From Schizochytrium sp. TIO01 (Eukaryota; Sar; Bigyra; Thraustochytrida; Thraustochytriidae), in contig SMSO01000007.1 in assembly GCA_004764695.1 (NCBI GenBank), positions 265,501-329,500 of the forward strand: a stretch of DNA of 64,000 bases, read 5' to 3'. The translations under genes and the position numbers were made by a program. This document shows, piece after piece, positions 21,732-31,115 of this stretch (within the stretch, counting starts at the first letter, position 1; every line of letters starts with the position of its first letter). The notes under the pieces are model-generated. The model saw only the letters and a list, made by a program, of their open reading frames with translations. It was not told the origin of the DNA and did not search any database.

Positions 21732-22849
21732 TTAAACCCAAGGTTCCATTCGTTCTCTGGAGAGCCGCACGTCAAAAATGACACCATCGTTCGCACCGGT
21801 AATCAAGGTGCTAGAGAGTGTGACATCAAAGAGATAATTGCCGTAACAAATGTCCTGCTTTTGGATGTCTCCTAGACAGTCAATGTCTAGCTCAGGGAGG
21901 CAAATTTCGCCTAGAAAGCCGCGCAGCCGGGCTGGTGCAATGTAAACCCTATCCCCGTCTTCTTCAATTAAGGCTAGATCAGACTCTTCGAGAGGGAGCA
22001 CCTCGTGCGCAGCAGGGGAAACGCACATGGCCACTTTGGCATTATCATACTTGTACGCAAATAGAACGACCGTCTCACTAAGCAACTCAAGAGAGTATTC
22101 AATGTTGTCCTGATGAAATCCAACAGAAATGAGCGGTGAGAAGGGCCGGGGAGATCTTAGGAGATCACTTAAGCGGTCTTGTTTCAATGCTCACCCTTCC
22201 CTGAGAGAAAGGCGAGTTGCTGCCTGTATACAGCATCTTGCGAATGGTCTTTTCATCGAGAAAACTCGGGTAAGCCGCAATCGTGACCTGCACATCATCG
22301 GAATATTCAATCATTTTCAGATCCCCAATGAGTTTTTCTAAAAAACTCTCGTCATTCAGTCTTATCCAGATCTTTTTGAGTTCAGGGAGTTCGTAGACCT
22401 CCTGGAAAAATCCTTTGATACCCTCATCATACCAAAGTTCACCTGAGTAAAGGCTGTTCCTGCAGATCAGCATCTCTTTACATTCCCTCATTCTCGTCAC
22501 GTTCTGCTGGAAAAGTGCTTCGGGATAATCACCGCACTTGTTGAACTTGGGTCGCTCTGCCTAGCGATACGCGAGCACGTGCTAAATATGCTTATTTGAT
22601 AGTTTAGGGTGCATACCTTGCCCCTCTCTTTGTGTTTTTCCTCCTCCCTTCACCCTTCTTAGATTTTGTTCCACAGCTTGCAATCACGTCATACAGAACA
22701 CCTCGCAGGCCTACAGCCTTGTAACGAGTGTTGAATTCGAGTGATGCTGCAGAAGCAAAGGAGGCTGCGAACTCAAGCATTTTGTGCTCATTCTTGGTCT
22801 TGGATTTACGAAAAGAATAAAATATGTCTTCTAATGCATCTTGTCAGCG
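21732..22849 (-). pseudogene. Unrecognised gene, frameshifted or intron-containing
   Basis: Coding-like sequence runs along the minus strand in pieces: about 22849-22614, 22560-22165 and 22189-21732. Each piece has ordinary protein composition and is closed by stops where the next takes over in another frame. A GTATGC donor-like and CTAG acceptor-like pair lies between the first two pieces, but splicing there leaves the wrong phase. A GTGAGC at the second junction likewise has no acceptor of matching phase. I therefore favour a gene broken by at least two frameshifts, though unusual splicing is possible. No domain is recognised. It sits beside the Fic gene and has the same orientation. Confidence 0.45.
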
Positions 22850-23125
22850 AGAAGCTGTAAAGTAGGGAATAATAGTAGGATAGATGATGATTTCTTCCTC
22901 GCAGCTCAGGCTAGACCTCTTTTGATTGTCTGACTGCTGCATCACATTTATTTCAGCTCAAGCAGGGAAACTACAAATCAGTCGTCAGCAAATAATCTGG
23001 CTCATCTATAAAGTATATGCTAAGCCTGAGATCTGAAAGCTAGCATGCTTTTACCACCCTATCGATACGATTAAGCGGAAGCAAGCAAGCAGTGATTCTG
23101 ACAACTGGAGAAAAGTAAGTCGGCT
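22850..23125. other. Short intergenic stretch, nothing seen
   Basis: AT-rich sequence between the remnant and the carboxypeptidase stop codon. No feature recognised. Confidence 0.5.
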
Positions 23126-25159
23126 TTAAAGCTCATCTTGAGTCTCAACACGATCATAGACCACACTGCCGGCTTCTCGTGAGCGCTTCATCATCAAGCA
23201 AGCGCCACAGCCAACCAATACGCTCAGGGCAACCACAACATAAGAATACCTTGGGTCAATGGTGTCCTGATCAGCTTCAGCTTCCTCCTTGTCAAAATCT
23301 GAGCGCAGGTTCTGAGGTGCTGCAGTTGGCGATGCAACTGGCGATGCAACTGGCGATGCAACTGGCGATGCAACTGGCGATGCGACCGGGGGTGCAGTTG
23401 TGGGTGCAGTTGTGGGTGCAGTTGGAGATGCAGTTGGGTATGCGGTTGGCATCAAAGTTGGCTTTGGAGTTACAACAGTGCAAAACGGCTGAGTTTGAGG
23501 TTTACGAGGGAAGAAAATAACATCCGAGGTCCAGTTTGTCCTACCTTTAATGACGTGGCCTGATATCTCAGCATACCACTCTGGGTTCGTGCGGGCATTC
23601 ACAACGTGCGATTGCGGGTGTACCGCAGGAAAGGCCTCTTGTGGGATAGAATACCAATTCTGGTCTACTTTGGCCACAGCAACGACTTGCTGCAGTGTCG
23701 CATTGACTGGAAGTGCAGGCAACACCTGCTTAAATGCAGGGATAAATGGCCAAAGCTCACGATCGTTAATATCATCCTGTGCATCGAGCTTAATATCCTT
23801 GCCAGAAGTGCCCTCGGAGTTTCCGTTGTTTTGGTCGCCCCACAGACCACCACTATTCCAACGCGTCTTTCCAGATAGAACAGGGGTCCGAAGAGTGGTG
23901 AGTCCCCCACCTTGAATCATGAAGGTGTACTCCAAGAAAGTTTCATCCACAAACATCGCGCCACCAACCTCCCAGGTGAATTCTGACTTCGATGCATCTT
24001 CTTGTGAGTCTGGCACGCTAACCCACTGGATATACGGCTGCACTAGGTCCGTCATAAGCAGCGCCAGCCTCAGGTTGCGTGGTGTATGTCCATCTCCGCT
24101 TCCCTCTGGTCTAAGCATCTGCGCCGTTGAGCCTAGAGTTTCTTCCACCGGAGTTTTGTCATCTGCAGTCTCAATGAGAATATTAAATGACCGCAACATA
24201 TACTTGCTATAGATCGTCTTTTCCATATTATACCCCTGAAACCTTTTGGGCTTACACACCTTACCCGTCGGGTCCCACGAAGCTGCGTAAGCCCAGTCTT
24301 CCATTCCGCCTCGGACCGGATATACAAGGTCATTTAAACGATCATGCGGATATAGACCTGCGCCTTTATGCATGTCCCCAGCATAGGCGCTCATAGAAGA
24401 CCCCAGCATGAGTTGTGCAATGTCATCGGGGCTCACAGGTTTTGTACGCCTAGAAAGCGATCCCCACTCGAAAGCGATGGCCTGCATTCCGCCATGGTAA
24501 GTTAGAGCTAGCTGGAAAAGATGCTCTCGAAATAATTCGTTCACAGCACGTGCGGTAATTGACTCCATACAGGTATGCGGCCTATCAATGGGAAAATCTC
24601 TGTTGGGGTCTACCGTATTCTCTGTGCGGGTGTTACGGTAGTATCCAAGGGCATTTGTGGTTGGCATAATAAAAATAGAGCGCGTGTTAACAAGCCTGCG
24701 GATCCAGGCATTCGAACAGCTTGTGTAAGACTCAAGCAAGAGCCTGGCAAACTCCATCATTGTCGTGGGACCAACACGCTCGTTTCCGTGGAGTGCGCCG
24801 CTGAAGAAAACCTCAGGACGCTCAGGATCTGGCAAAGTCGCCTCGTTAGTGATACGCAAGATGTAATGTTTGCAAGGACCACGAGTTCCGCAAGACCCGG
24901 CAGAAGGAAGACCGTAGCGTGCCTGTGCGTCGTAAACCTCGACGAGACCGGGATACGTTCTCTCAAGACGTTCGAGCTCGGCTTTGATGGCCCAATAGTC
25001 GAGGTATTTCACGGGCCTTGCTGAAGAGCTTGGGCTTGATAACTTCTTTCCCACCATCTCCATGAACTCGGGATGGTCCGGATGAATCCCCTGTGCGGCC
25101 ACAGAGGCACACAGAGTGGCCACCGCCGCCAGGGCGGTCCAGATGCCTCCGAACTTCAT
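23126..25159 (-). CDS. M14-family zinc carboxypeptidase, type I membrane protein
   Basis: A 677-residue metallopeptidase that should remove C-terminal residues from peptides outside the cytosol. The start is the ATG giving MKFGGIW, because it places a signal peptide (about residues 1-21) at the N-terminus; the frame extends 32 codons further without an obvious signal. The zinc ligands are His124 and Glu127 in HGNE and His222 in TYHGG. The NRDF motif gives Asn186 and Arg187 for the substrate carboxylate, and IETAD gives the catalytic Glu330. The set is complete, so the enzyme is probably active. A Pro-Thr-Ser-Ala stalk with APTT and VASP repeats (about 575-615) leads to a membrane span near residues 640-658 and a short basic cytoplasmic tail. 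The stalk repeat is visible in DNA as 12-base units near 23330-23400. Confidence 0.9.
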   Translation of the reverse strand: MKFGGIWTALAAVATLCASVAAQGIHPDHPEFMEMVGKKLSSPSSSARPVKYLDYWAIKAELERLERTYPGLVEVYDAQARYGLPSAGSCGTRGPCKHYILRITNEATLPDPERPEVFFSGALHGNERVGPTTMMEFARLLLESYTSCSNAWIRRLVNTRSIFIMPTTNALGYYRNTRTENTVDPNRDFPIDRPHTCMESITARAVNELFREHLFQLALTYHGGMQAIAFEWGSLSRRTKPVSPDDIAQLMLGSSMSAYAGDMHKGAGLYPHDRLNDLVYPVRGGMEDWAYAASWDPTGKVCKPKRFQGYNMEKTIYSKYMLRSFNILIETADDKTPVEETLGSTAQMLRPEGSGDGHTPRNLRLALLMTDLVQPYIQWVSVPDSQEDASKSEFTWEVGGAMFVDETFLEYTFMIQGGGLTTLRTPVLSGKTRWNSGGLWGDQNNGNSEGTSGKDIKLDAQDDINDRELWPFIPAFKQVLPALPVNATLQQVVAVAKVDQNWYSIPQEAFPAVHPQSHVVNARTNPEWYAEISGHVIKGRTNWTSDVIFFPRKPQTQPFCTVVTPKPTLMPTAYPTASPTAPTTAPTTAPPVASPVASPVASPVASPVASPTAAPQNLRSDFDKEEAEADQDTIDPRYSYVVVALSVLVGCGACLMMKRSREAGSVVYDRVETQDEL

Positions 25160-27210
25160 GGCTTCGACAACAGACAACTGCGAGGCCCACCGAGGTATTG
25201 CCTTTGGGCTCTGCCTACCAAAGCGACGTGGCCAAAAACAAAGAAATCGTAACAACGAATTTTAATCGAAGTAACATACAAAGTAGTCCTAACACCTATT
25301 ATACGCTATCTAGGAATAACTATCCAAAAAATGAATTAGGCCTTTTACCGATAGATGACTCGGTACTTACATGAGAAGCTTCTTAAGACAGCCATTCTCA
25401 GAGGGTACGCGCAAAGCTTCGACTTTATTCATAAATGCTCGAAGATTATTTTAAACACAGCTGTGTAATTGCAATGTGGTTGACTCAAAGCAGCTTGGCT
25501 TGCTTGTACTGTTTACGCAGTATTGCTCGTCGCTGTGATAGGATTCAACTAGATTAGTTTTTATTAGTAGTAAACATGCATCGAAAAAATTAGGTACTCT
25601 TGATATACATACGTACGATTTGTGGCGGGTGTGGCTGATATAGATGCACACTCTGTAGCGTGAAAGCTTGGTTCGGGCGTTGAAGTTTGTGTTTCTAGCA
25701 GGTCATCTTCATTGCTAGTCTATGTTTTTCAAGGAAGAACTGCGGTATTAATGAATGACGATATAGCAAGGCAGTTTCAATTAAAAGTATGAACCGAGCA
25801 GTGGAAAAAGAAGCAAAGGCGAACGCAATGACAACGTGATAGTTGTATTGCCTTACAACAAAAGCAAAGATACTTATCAAAAGCAAGTATTCTGGGTTGG
25901 CTTTGGTTGACATAAAGCTCTTACCATAATAGTCCTTGGCATTCACATGTTCACTATTCAGTCAATTTCTTGTTTATGCAAAATATGGCAACCACAAGAG
26001 AAGAGTCAGCAATTATGGTAGGGACCACAAGAAGTGCGCGAAGTGGTTACATAGGGAAATAGTTTGCGAGTTATGTATGTGTGTAATATATAGACTCGCA
26101 GCAAATTTATGTACGATAAGTATGTATGCCGAGAAATCAATGATGGCATTATAGCTGAGGGTAAAAAAGACTAAATCCAGTAAGCTCCTAATCATGAATT
26201 ACATTCAAGGTACCAAATAGATAGGCAGATTGTGTAGCTTTAAATTGCTTGCAAAAATTGAATCTATAGAAGGAAAAACTATTCACAAAATACAGAAGCA
26301 GTGCTAAAAGGAGCAGCATCATGCAAATTTTGCGACGAATACATAAGAGATGAAGAAGTCCCGCTTGAAAGCATCATTGTCAGTTTCTTCAATTCCCCAA
26401 TGACGGATGGTCTTTATAAATGGGTAATAGCACCTACTACTAGGTTCCGTTCCAATTCGTTCTGTTCTCTCTCTCTCTCTTCGCTTTTGCAGACCGGAAC
26501 AGAACAGCTTCCTCAATACAGAAGTTGAATGGACTTGGACGGTGTAGGTGCTGTGGCAGCATTCTTATTCACGGACGGGAATGAGGAAGTTGTGGTAGGG
26601 TTCACGGGCGTTGAGACGTGCGGCATCGGTAGAAATGGTGTCCTCATAAATCTCAATATCTTTGTGAAAAGAAACTAACAGAACGGAGGTGGTGACTTCA
26701 GATCGCAAGTTACGACCCGACTCAACGGCTAGATCTTCGTAAATTCTGCTCCACCAAACAAAAAAGCATGACAGAACCCTCGAGTTGCCTACTAAAAATA
26801 AAGGATGCAGGAATTAGAAGCTTAGAACTACTTACCGTGAATGACTGAATTTGCTCTTCGGTACTAACCTCTTTTCCGAACGTATTGATAGGCCATCCGA
26901 ATAAAAGTGAAGCGTTCATGTAAGAACTGAGCTGCTATATTAGGAAGAAGTTGTGTGGTTCTAAATATTGCAATTCTAGTACAAAGAGCAACATTGCCAG
27001 CAATATATATGAAATAAGGATTTGGCACGCAAGGCATTTTTCATAGCTTAGGTAGAGAAACAAAACTTGACAGAACATCGGGTGCAGCTAGCTAGTGCAG
27101 CTGCAACGACAACCAAAGTTGAGGCCAGAAGGAGGCCAGCCAGCATTGCAGGGGCAAGAGTCATTTAACCCAAAGGCATGAGCTAGCTGGCGGAACCTGT
27201 CTTTCGATTC
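25160..27210. other. Intergenic, nothing recognised
   Basis: Two kilobases of AT-rich sequence between divergent genes. Only short, random-looking open frames are present. It should contain the promoters of the carboxypeptidase and channel genes, but no element could be identified. Confidence 0.55.
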
Positions 27211-29871
27211 ATGGAAAGCCAAGAGAAGGACGGATCACCTCTCCCTGCTGGCGCGCCTTCGCCTGGGAAGTGGAAACGAAGCAACACAATGTCGGCGACT
27301 ATCCGAAGGGCGAGTGTCAGTATTGAGCAGACTATTGAAGGAGGCCTTGCAAACATGATGCGCCGACTTTCTACGGATGCTGCAGCTGAGGAGCATGTCA
27401 AAGTTGTCTTTGATGGTTACTCTACTTATCGGCACTTTGAGTTTCCGGATATTACACCTCTCAAACTTCGAGCGATGACCACATTGGAAAGCTTTGACAC
27501 TCGACAGGCAAGACGTCTCAAACTACTCCATAAATTTCTCATTTCACATCGTAGCAAGTGGCGAACGAGCGTAATTAAACTTTCCTTTGTCGCATCTTTT
27601 TATGCAGCAAACTCTACGCCTGCTTTTGTTGCCTTTGGGTATGAAATGTACCCAGTATTTTTCATTCTTCAGATGCTCGTATATGCTGTATTTTGGCTTG
27701 ATATTTTCTGTGAATTTAATTCGACGTATCAGGCTCAGAACGGTCATGATATATCCGACCATATTAGCATTGCAGAGCAGTACATCCGAACTTGGTTTGT
27801 GATTGACTTCTTGGCAGCCTTACCATTTCACGTTTATCAATCATCGGAACGTTTAGAAAACAACTTCAAGCTCGAGTGGGACCTAACAAACCGCATGGAC
27901 AAACACCCGTTAGAGTTTAGGTCGGCCCTCCAGCTTGTCATTGTCTTTGCTAAATTCCTTCGGGAGGCAATTCGTATGCGAAAAGTTGGGTTCTCAAGCA
28001 CGAGGTACGCGACAATAGTTCATGGCTTGTCCTATGCAGCATATTTGTTAACATTAATTCAAATCCTCACAGCAATCCTTTTTGTAGTTTGCCAGACTGA
28101 AAACTCTGTGTTTTTTGCCAAGGCTATGATTGGTGAGCTTGATACAATGGTAGCTGAACAGGGAACAGATGTCTCCAACGCATATCTGATGCGATACATT
28201 GTATTCCTACACTATGCTACAGTATATATTCTTGGCAAAGGCGAACCAACATGCACCGCGGAGCGTATCTTTGCAATTTCTACTAACGTGCTTGGCTTGT
28301 TTTTCACTGCCACAGTTGTTGGTCAAGTCACACATATAATTCATCAAGCTAATGCAAAGGTTTCGAAATGGCGTGCGAAAATGGAAGAGGTTGATGACTC
28401 AATGTTGCAGATGGGTTTAAGTCCTGACTTACAGAACCGGATCCGAAATTACTATGCGTTCTCATGGGCAGTGAACGGTGGTGAGGACAAAAATTTTCGT
28501 TGGCTACAAGATTTAAGCAAGGGTTATCATGAAGCAGCAGCAATTCAAATGAATGAAAACCTGATTGCCTCTGTGCCAATCTTCCGAGTCGCTGACAGAG
28601 CTTTTGTGCATGCTATCATCATGAAACTTCAACAACAGCTCTACTTACCTGGTGACTACATAATTAAACATGGAGATATCGGTAACGAGATGTACTTTGT
28701 TGTCAAAGGTACAGTTCAAGCGATGGATAAAGAGGAGACTGTTATATACACAACGCTCTCAGAAGGGTCCTTCTTCGGTGAAATCGCTCTCTTGAAGAAA
28801 AATTCAAGGCGAACTGCTACTGTAAGATCCTTTACCTACGCTCAACTTAACGTCCTTTATAAAGCTGATTTTGAGGAAATCTTAGTCAATTTCCCAAAAG
28901 ACGCAGCGCTTTTAGAGGCTGAGGCACGTCAACGTGAGCAAAAGTCTGACGCTATGGCCAAGATCAAAGAAAAGCGTATGCAAAGCCAGAGTAGCCAGTC
29001 ACGCTCTCACGGAGATTCGCTTCTTTACACTGTTATCCCGGAAAGCGAGGGAGAGGCAGAAGATGATGATTCTGACAGTGCACGTGGGCATGCCAAAAAT
29101 TCTTCATTTAGAAAAATACACCCGAAACAGGAAAAAGGCACTAAGAGTTCTGCCGATACAGCCCACCATGCGCAAGAAAATTCATCTGTCCCTGCCACCC
29201 CTACTCCCAGTGGTGGCATAGTGTTTGGAACTAGTTCTATTCTTGCAACGGGGGACTCACCTCAACGGTTATCATTTGGAGGGGCTGTGCATAGTGCTAG
29301 GTTCTCAAAGAAGAGCGGCAGAAGCTATCAGGTTTCTCCTGATATGAGCGCTGGAGACGGCCAAGGGCATAATACAATCTTTAACCTAGACGCAGATGGT
29401 GAGATTGACCTCTGCTATTCTCAGCTAAAGAAAGCGTCTACATCTGAACTGCGCTCAGACGAAATATTGCAAATGCTTTCTATCCTCACACAGCATTTGC
29501 AAGCATCTGAAAGCTTGCCTAAAATCAAAACGCGACGAATCTCAATGCTCGTAAACGAATTAAATCATGGGCTGGAACAGTGCGAATCTGCTCAGACAGC
29601 ATCAACTTTAGACACAGATGATACAGAGACTCAACTCGATCTTGCTGAAGCTAGCGAAGAGGTACAGTCCACCCGAAAAGAGGTCCCTCCTCTTGACCTA
29701 TCTCTTACGTCGACTGAAACTGCTTCAACTAGTAGTAAACATTTGCAAACCGCAGAGACTGGAGGTGCGGTCGAAACAAGTACCCAGGAGGCAGCTGCAA
29801 CTGACCAGAGGTCTTCTAGGAAAACTAACGATTCAGTTGTCAATACCCTAGATTCAAAGCCTTCAGAATGA
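27211..29871 (+). CDS. Six-span cation channel with cyclic-nucleotide-binding domain, atypical pore
   Basis: An 886-residue membrane protein of the KCNH/HCN/CNG superfamily. Hydrophobic segments S1-S6 lie between about residues 112 and 375. The S4-like helix near 240-262 is poor in regularly spaced arginines, so voltage sensing may be weak. The pore loop reads LGKGEP (341-346) where potassium channels have GYGD or GFGN, so ion selectivity cannot be assumed. A C-linker of helices leads to a cyclic-nucleotide-binding domain (about 460-580) with the phosphate-binding cassette FFGEIALL (521-528) and an arginine pair at 533-534, consistent with nucleotide binding. The C-terminal 300 residues are Ser/Thr/Glu-rich and probably disordered. 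The start is the ATG after an in-frame leader. It should gate cations in response to cAMP or cGMP. Confidence 0.87.
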   Translation: MESQEKDGSPLPAGAPSPGKWKRSNTMSATIRRASVSIEQTIEGGLANMMRRLSTDAAAEEHVKVVFDGYSTYRHFEFPDITPLKLRAMTTLESFDTRQARRLKLLHKFLISHRSKWRTSVIKLSFVASFYAANSTPAFVAFGYEMYPVFFILQMLVYAVFWLDIFCEFNSTYQAQNGHDISDHISIAEQYIRTWFVIDFLAALPFHVYQSSERLENNFKLEWDLTNRMDKHPLEFRSALQLVIVFAKFLREAIRMRKVGFSSTRYATIVHGLSYAAYLLTLIQILTAILFVVCQTENSVFFAKAMIGELDTMVAEQGTDVSNAYLMRYIVFLHYATVYILGKGEPTCTAERIFAISTNVLGLFFTATVVGQVTHIIHQANAKVSKWRAKMEEVDDSMLQMGLSPDLQNRIRNYYAFSWAVNGGEDKNFRWLQDLSKGYHEAAAIQMNENLIASVPIFRVADRAFVHAIIMKLQQQLYLPGDYIIKHGDIGNEMYFVVKGTVQAMDKEETVIYTTLSEGSFFGEIALLKKNSRRTATVRSFTYAQLNVLYKADFEEILVNFPKDAALLEAEARQREQKSDAMAKIKEKRMQSQSSQSRSHGDSLLYTVIPESEGEAEDDDSDSARGHAKNSSFRKIHPKQEKGTKSSADTAHHAQENSSVPATPTPSGGIVFGTSSILATGDSPQRLSFGGAVHSARFSKKSGRSYQVSPDMSAGDGQGHNTIFNLDADGEIDLCYSQLKKASTSELRSDEILQMLSILTQHLQASESLPKIKTRRISMLVNELNHGLEQCESAQTASTLDTDDTETQLDLAEASEEVQSTRKEVPPLDLSLTSTETASTSSKHLQTAETGGAVETSTQEAAATDQRSSRKTNDSVVNTLDSKPSE

Positions 29872-30764
29872 GTAGGATGCAAGTCTAAATAGGGAGGCTA
29901 GACTATTATTCCTCTATACGCACCCACCTTTAAATACACTTCAAACTTATCACTCACCATGTTATATTTGTTTATTCCTCTTCAAAAAGTAGGCTTGCTA
30001 TAGCTGTTATTACGATTTGTTGTCTAGTAATAAGAGACATAGTCTTCCATTCAAAATTTTCTAGCTGGAGTTAGGAGCGCTTGGTCTTATTATGCCTTGC
30101 AAATACTCTTTCTTTGACTTCTTTTGCAGAACAATTTTTCTTTAAAATGCGAGTCATAGTTTGTATCTGATGGACCCAAATAACTCGTTTGCTAAGTTTA
30201 TTTCAAAGACAGTGTGGAATGTCAAGTTGCCAAGCAATCGCAACCTGAAAATGAATTTCCGTCGACAATCAGTCCATGGGGATGCATTGAACAGTATATC
30301 TAAGGATGACTCCGTCTTAAATCGAAGACAATTCAGGGGAAGATAGAAACAAGTTAATGAAAGGGCAAGACGGCAATTGCATACAAGTGAGTAAATACAA
30401 CATCGTAAGCAAGCAACAGTGAAACAAGTTCTAACCTTCCCCCTCCTACTCCCAACCCAGAGCGACTGCCCCACTACTTCGTTTGCTGTTGCTGCTGGAA
30501 AAAGAGAGAAGACAAAGAAGAAGGATTAGAGTCGATAAAAGTAAAACCATAAGATGTTTGAGAGGCATTGAGCAACTAGGCCAGTGCTCCTAGGTCATGT
30601 TTGGTTTCACACAAAGAGGGTCGATTGGAAATGGTTGGGAGCAATATTTGAAGGTTTTTTTGTAGAGTTTGGGAGTTGGGGTTAGTTCATGCAGACAAGA
30701 AAGTCCCTACTAATTGTATAGGAATAAATTGCTGGGAGGACAATAGAAAGCAAAAAATAACCTT
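29872..30764. other. Intergenic between convergent genes
   Basis: This probably holds the 3' regions of the channel and eL34 genes. T-rich stretches follow the channel stop codon. Nothing else is recognised. Confidence 0.55.
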
Positions 30765-31115
30765 TTACTTCTTGCTCTTGCGCTGGCGCTGAGCCACAAC
30801 GCGCTTCACAATCTTCTGCTCCTCGATCAAGAAGGCGCGGACGATGCGGTTGCGCACGCAGGTACCGCAGCGGGAGCCACCGTAAGCACGGGTGACGGAC
30901 TTCTGGCGGGAGGTAACCTTAGCGAGCTGCTTGGGGCGGAAAGCCTTGAGGCCGCAGAGGGTGGCCTTGCAGTCACCGCACTTAGCAATGTTGGTCTTCT
31001 TGGCGATGTACTTGGCAGCAAGGTTGCCACCAGGGGTCTTGACAGCCTCCACCCGGTTGGAGCGGGTGCGGTAGGCGTGCCGCCGGCGGTATGTGATGCG
31101 GATGTTCTTGACCAT
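30765..31115 (-). CDS. RPL34: 60S ribosomal protein eL34
   Basis: A 116-residue basic protein of the large cytosolic ribosomal subunit. The opening MVKNIRITYRRRHAYRTRSN, the zinc-ribbon-like CGDC and CGTC cysteine pairs and the YGGSRC segment are characteristic of eL34, and the length is that of the family. The last residues are basic. Third codon positions are strongly G/C-rich compared with neighbouring genes, which fits a highly expressed gene. The coding region is uninterrupted. It is the clearest sign that the window is eukaryotic nuclear DNA. Confidence 0.97.
   Translation of the reverse strand: MVKNIRITYRRRHAYRTRSNRVEAVKTPGGNLAAKYIAKKTNIAKCGDCKATLCGLKAFRPKQLAKVTSRQKSVTRAYGGSRCGTCVRNRIVRAFLIEEQKIVKRVVAQRQRKSKK

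Noticed and set aside
23126-23140. Carboxypeptidase C-terminus ending in QDEL, like an ER-retrieval signal
   Set aside because: The protein has a membrane span before a basic tail, so its C-terminus should be cytosolic, where such a signal does not act.
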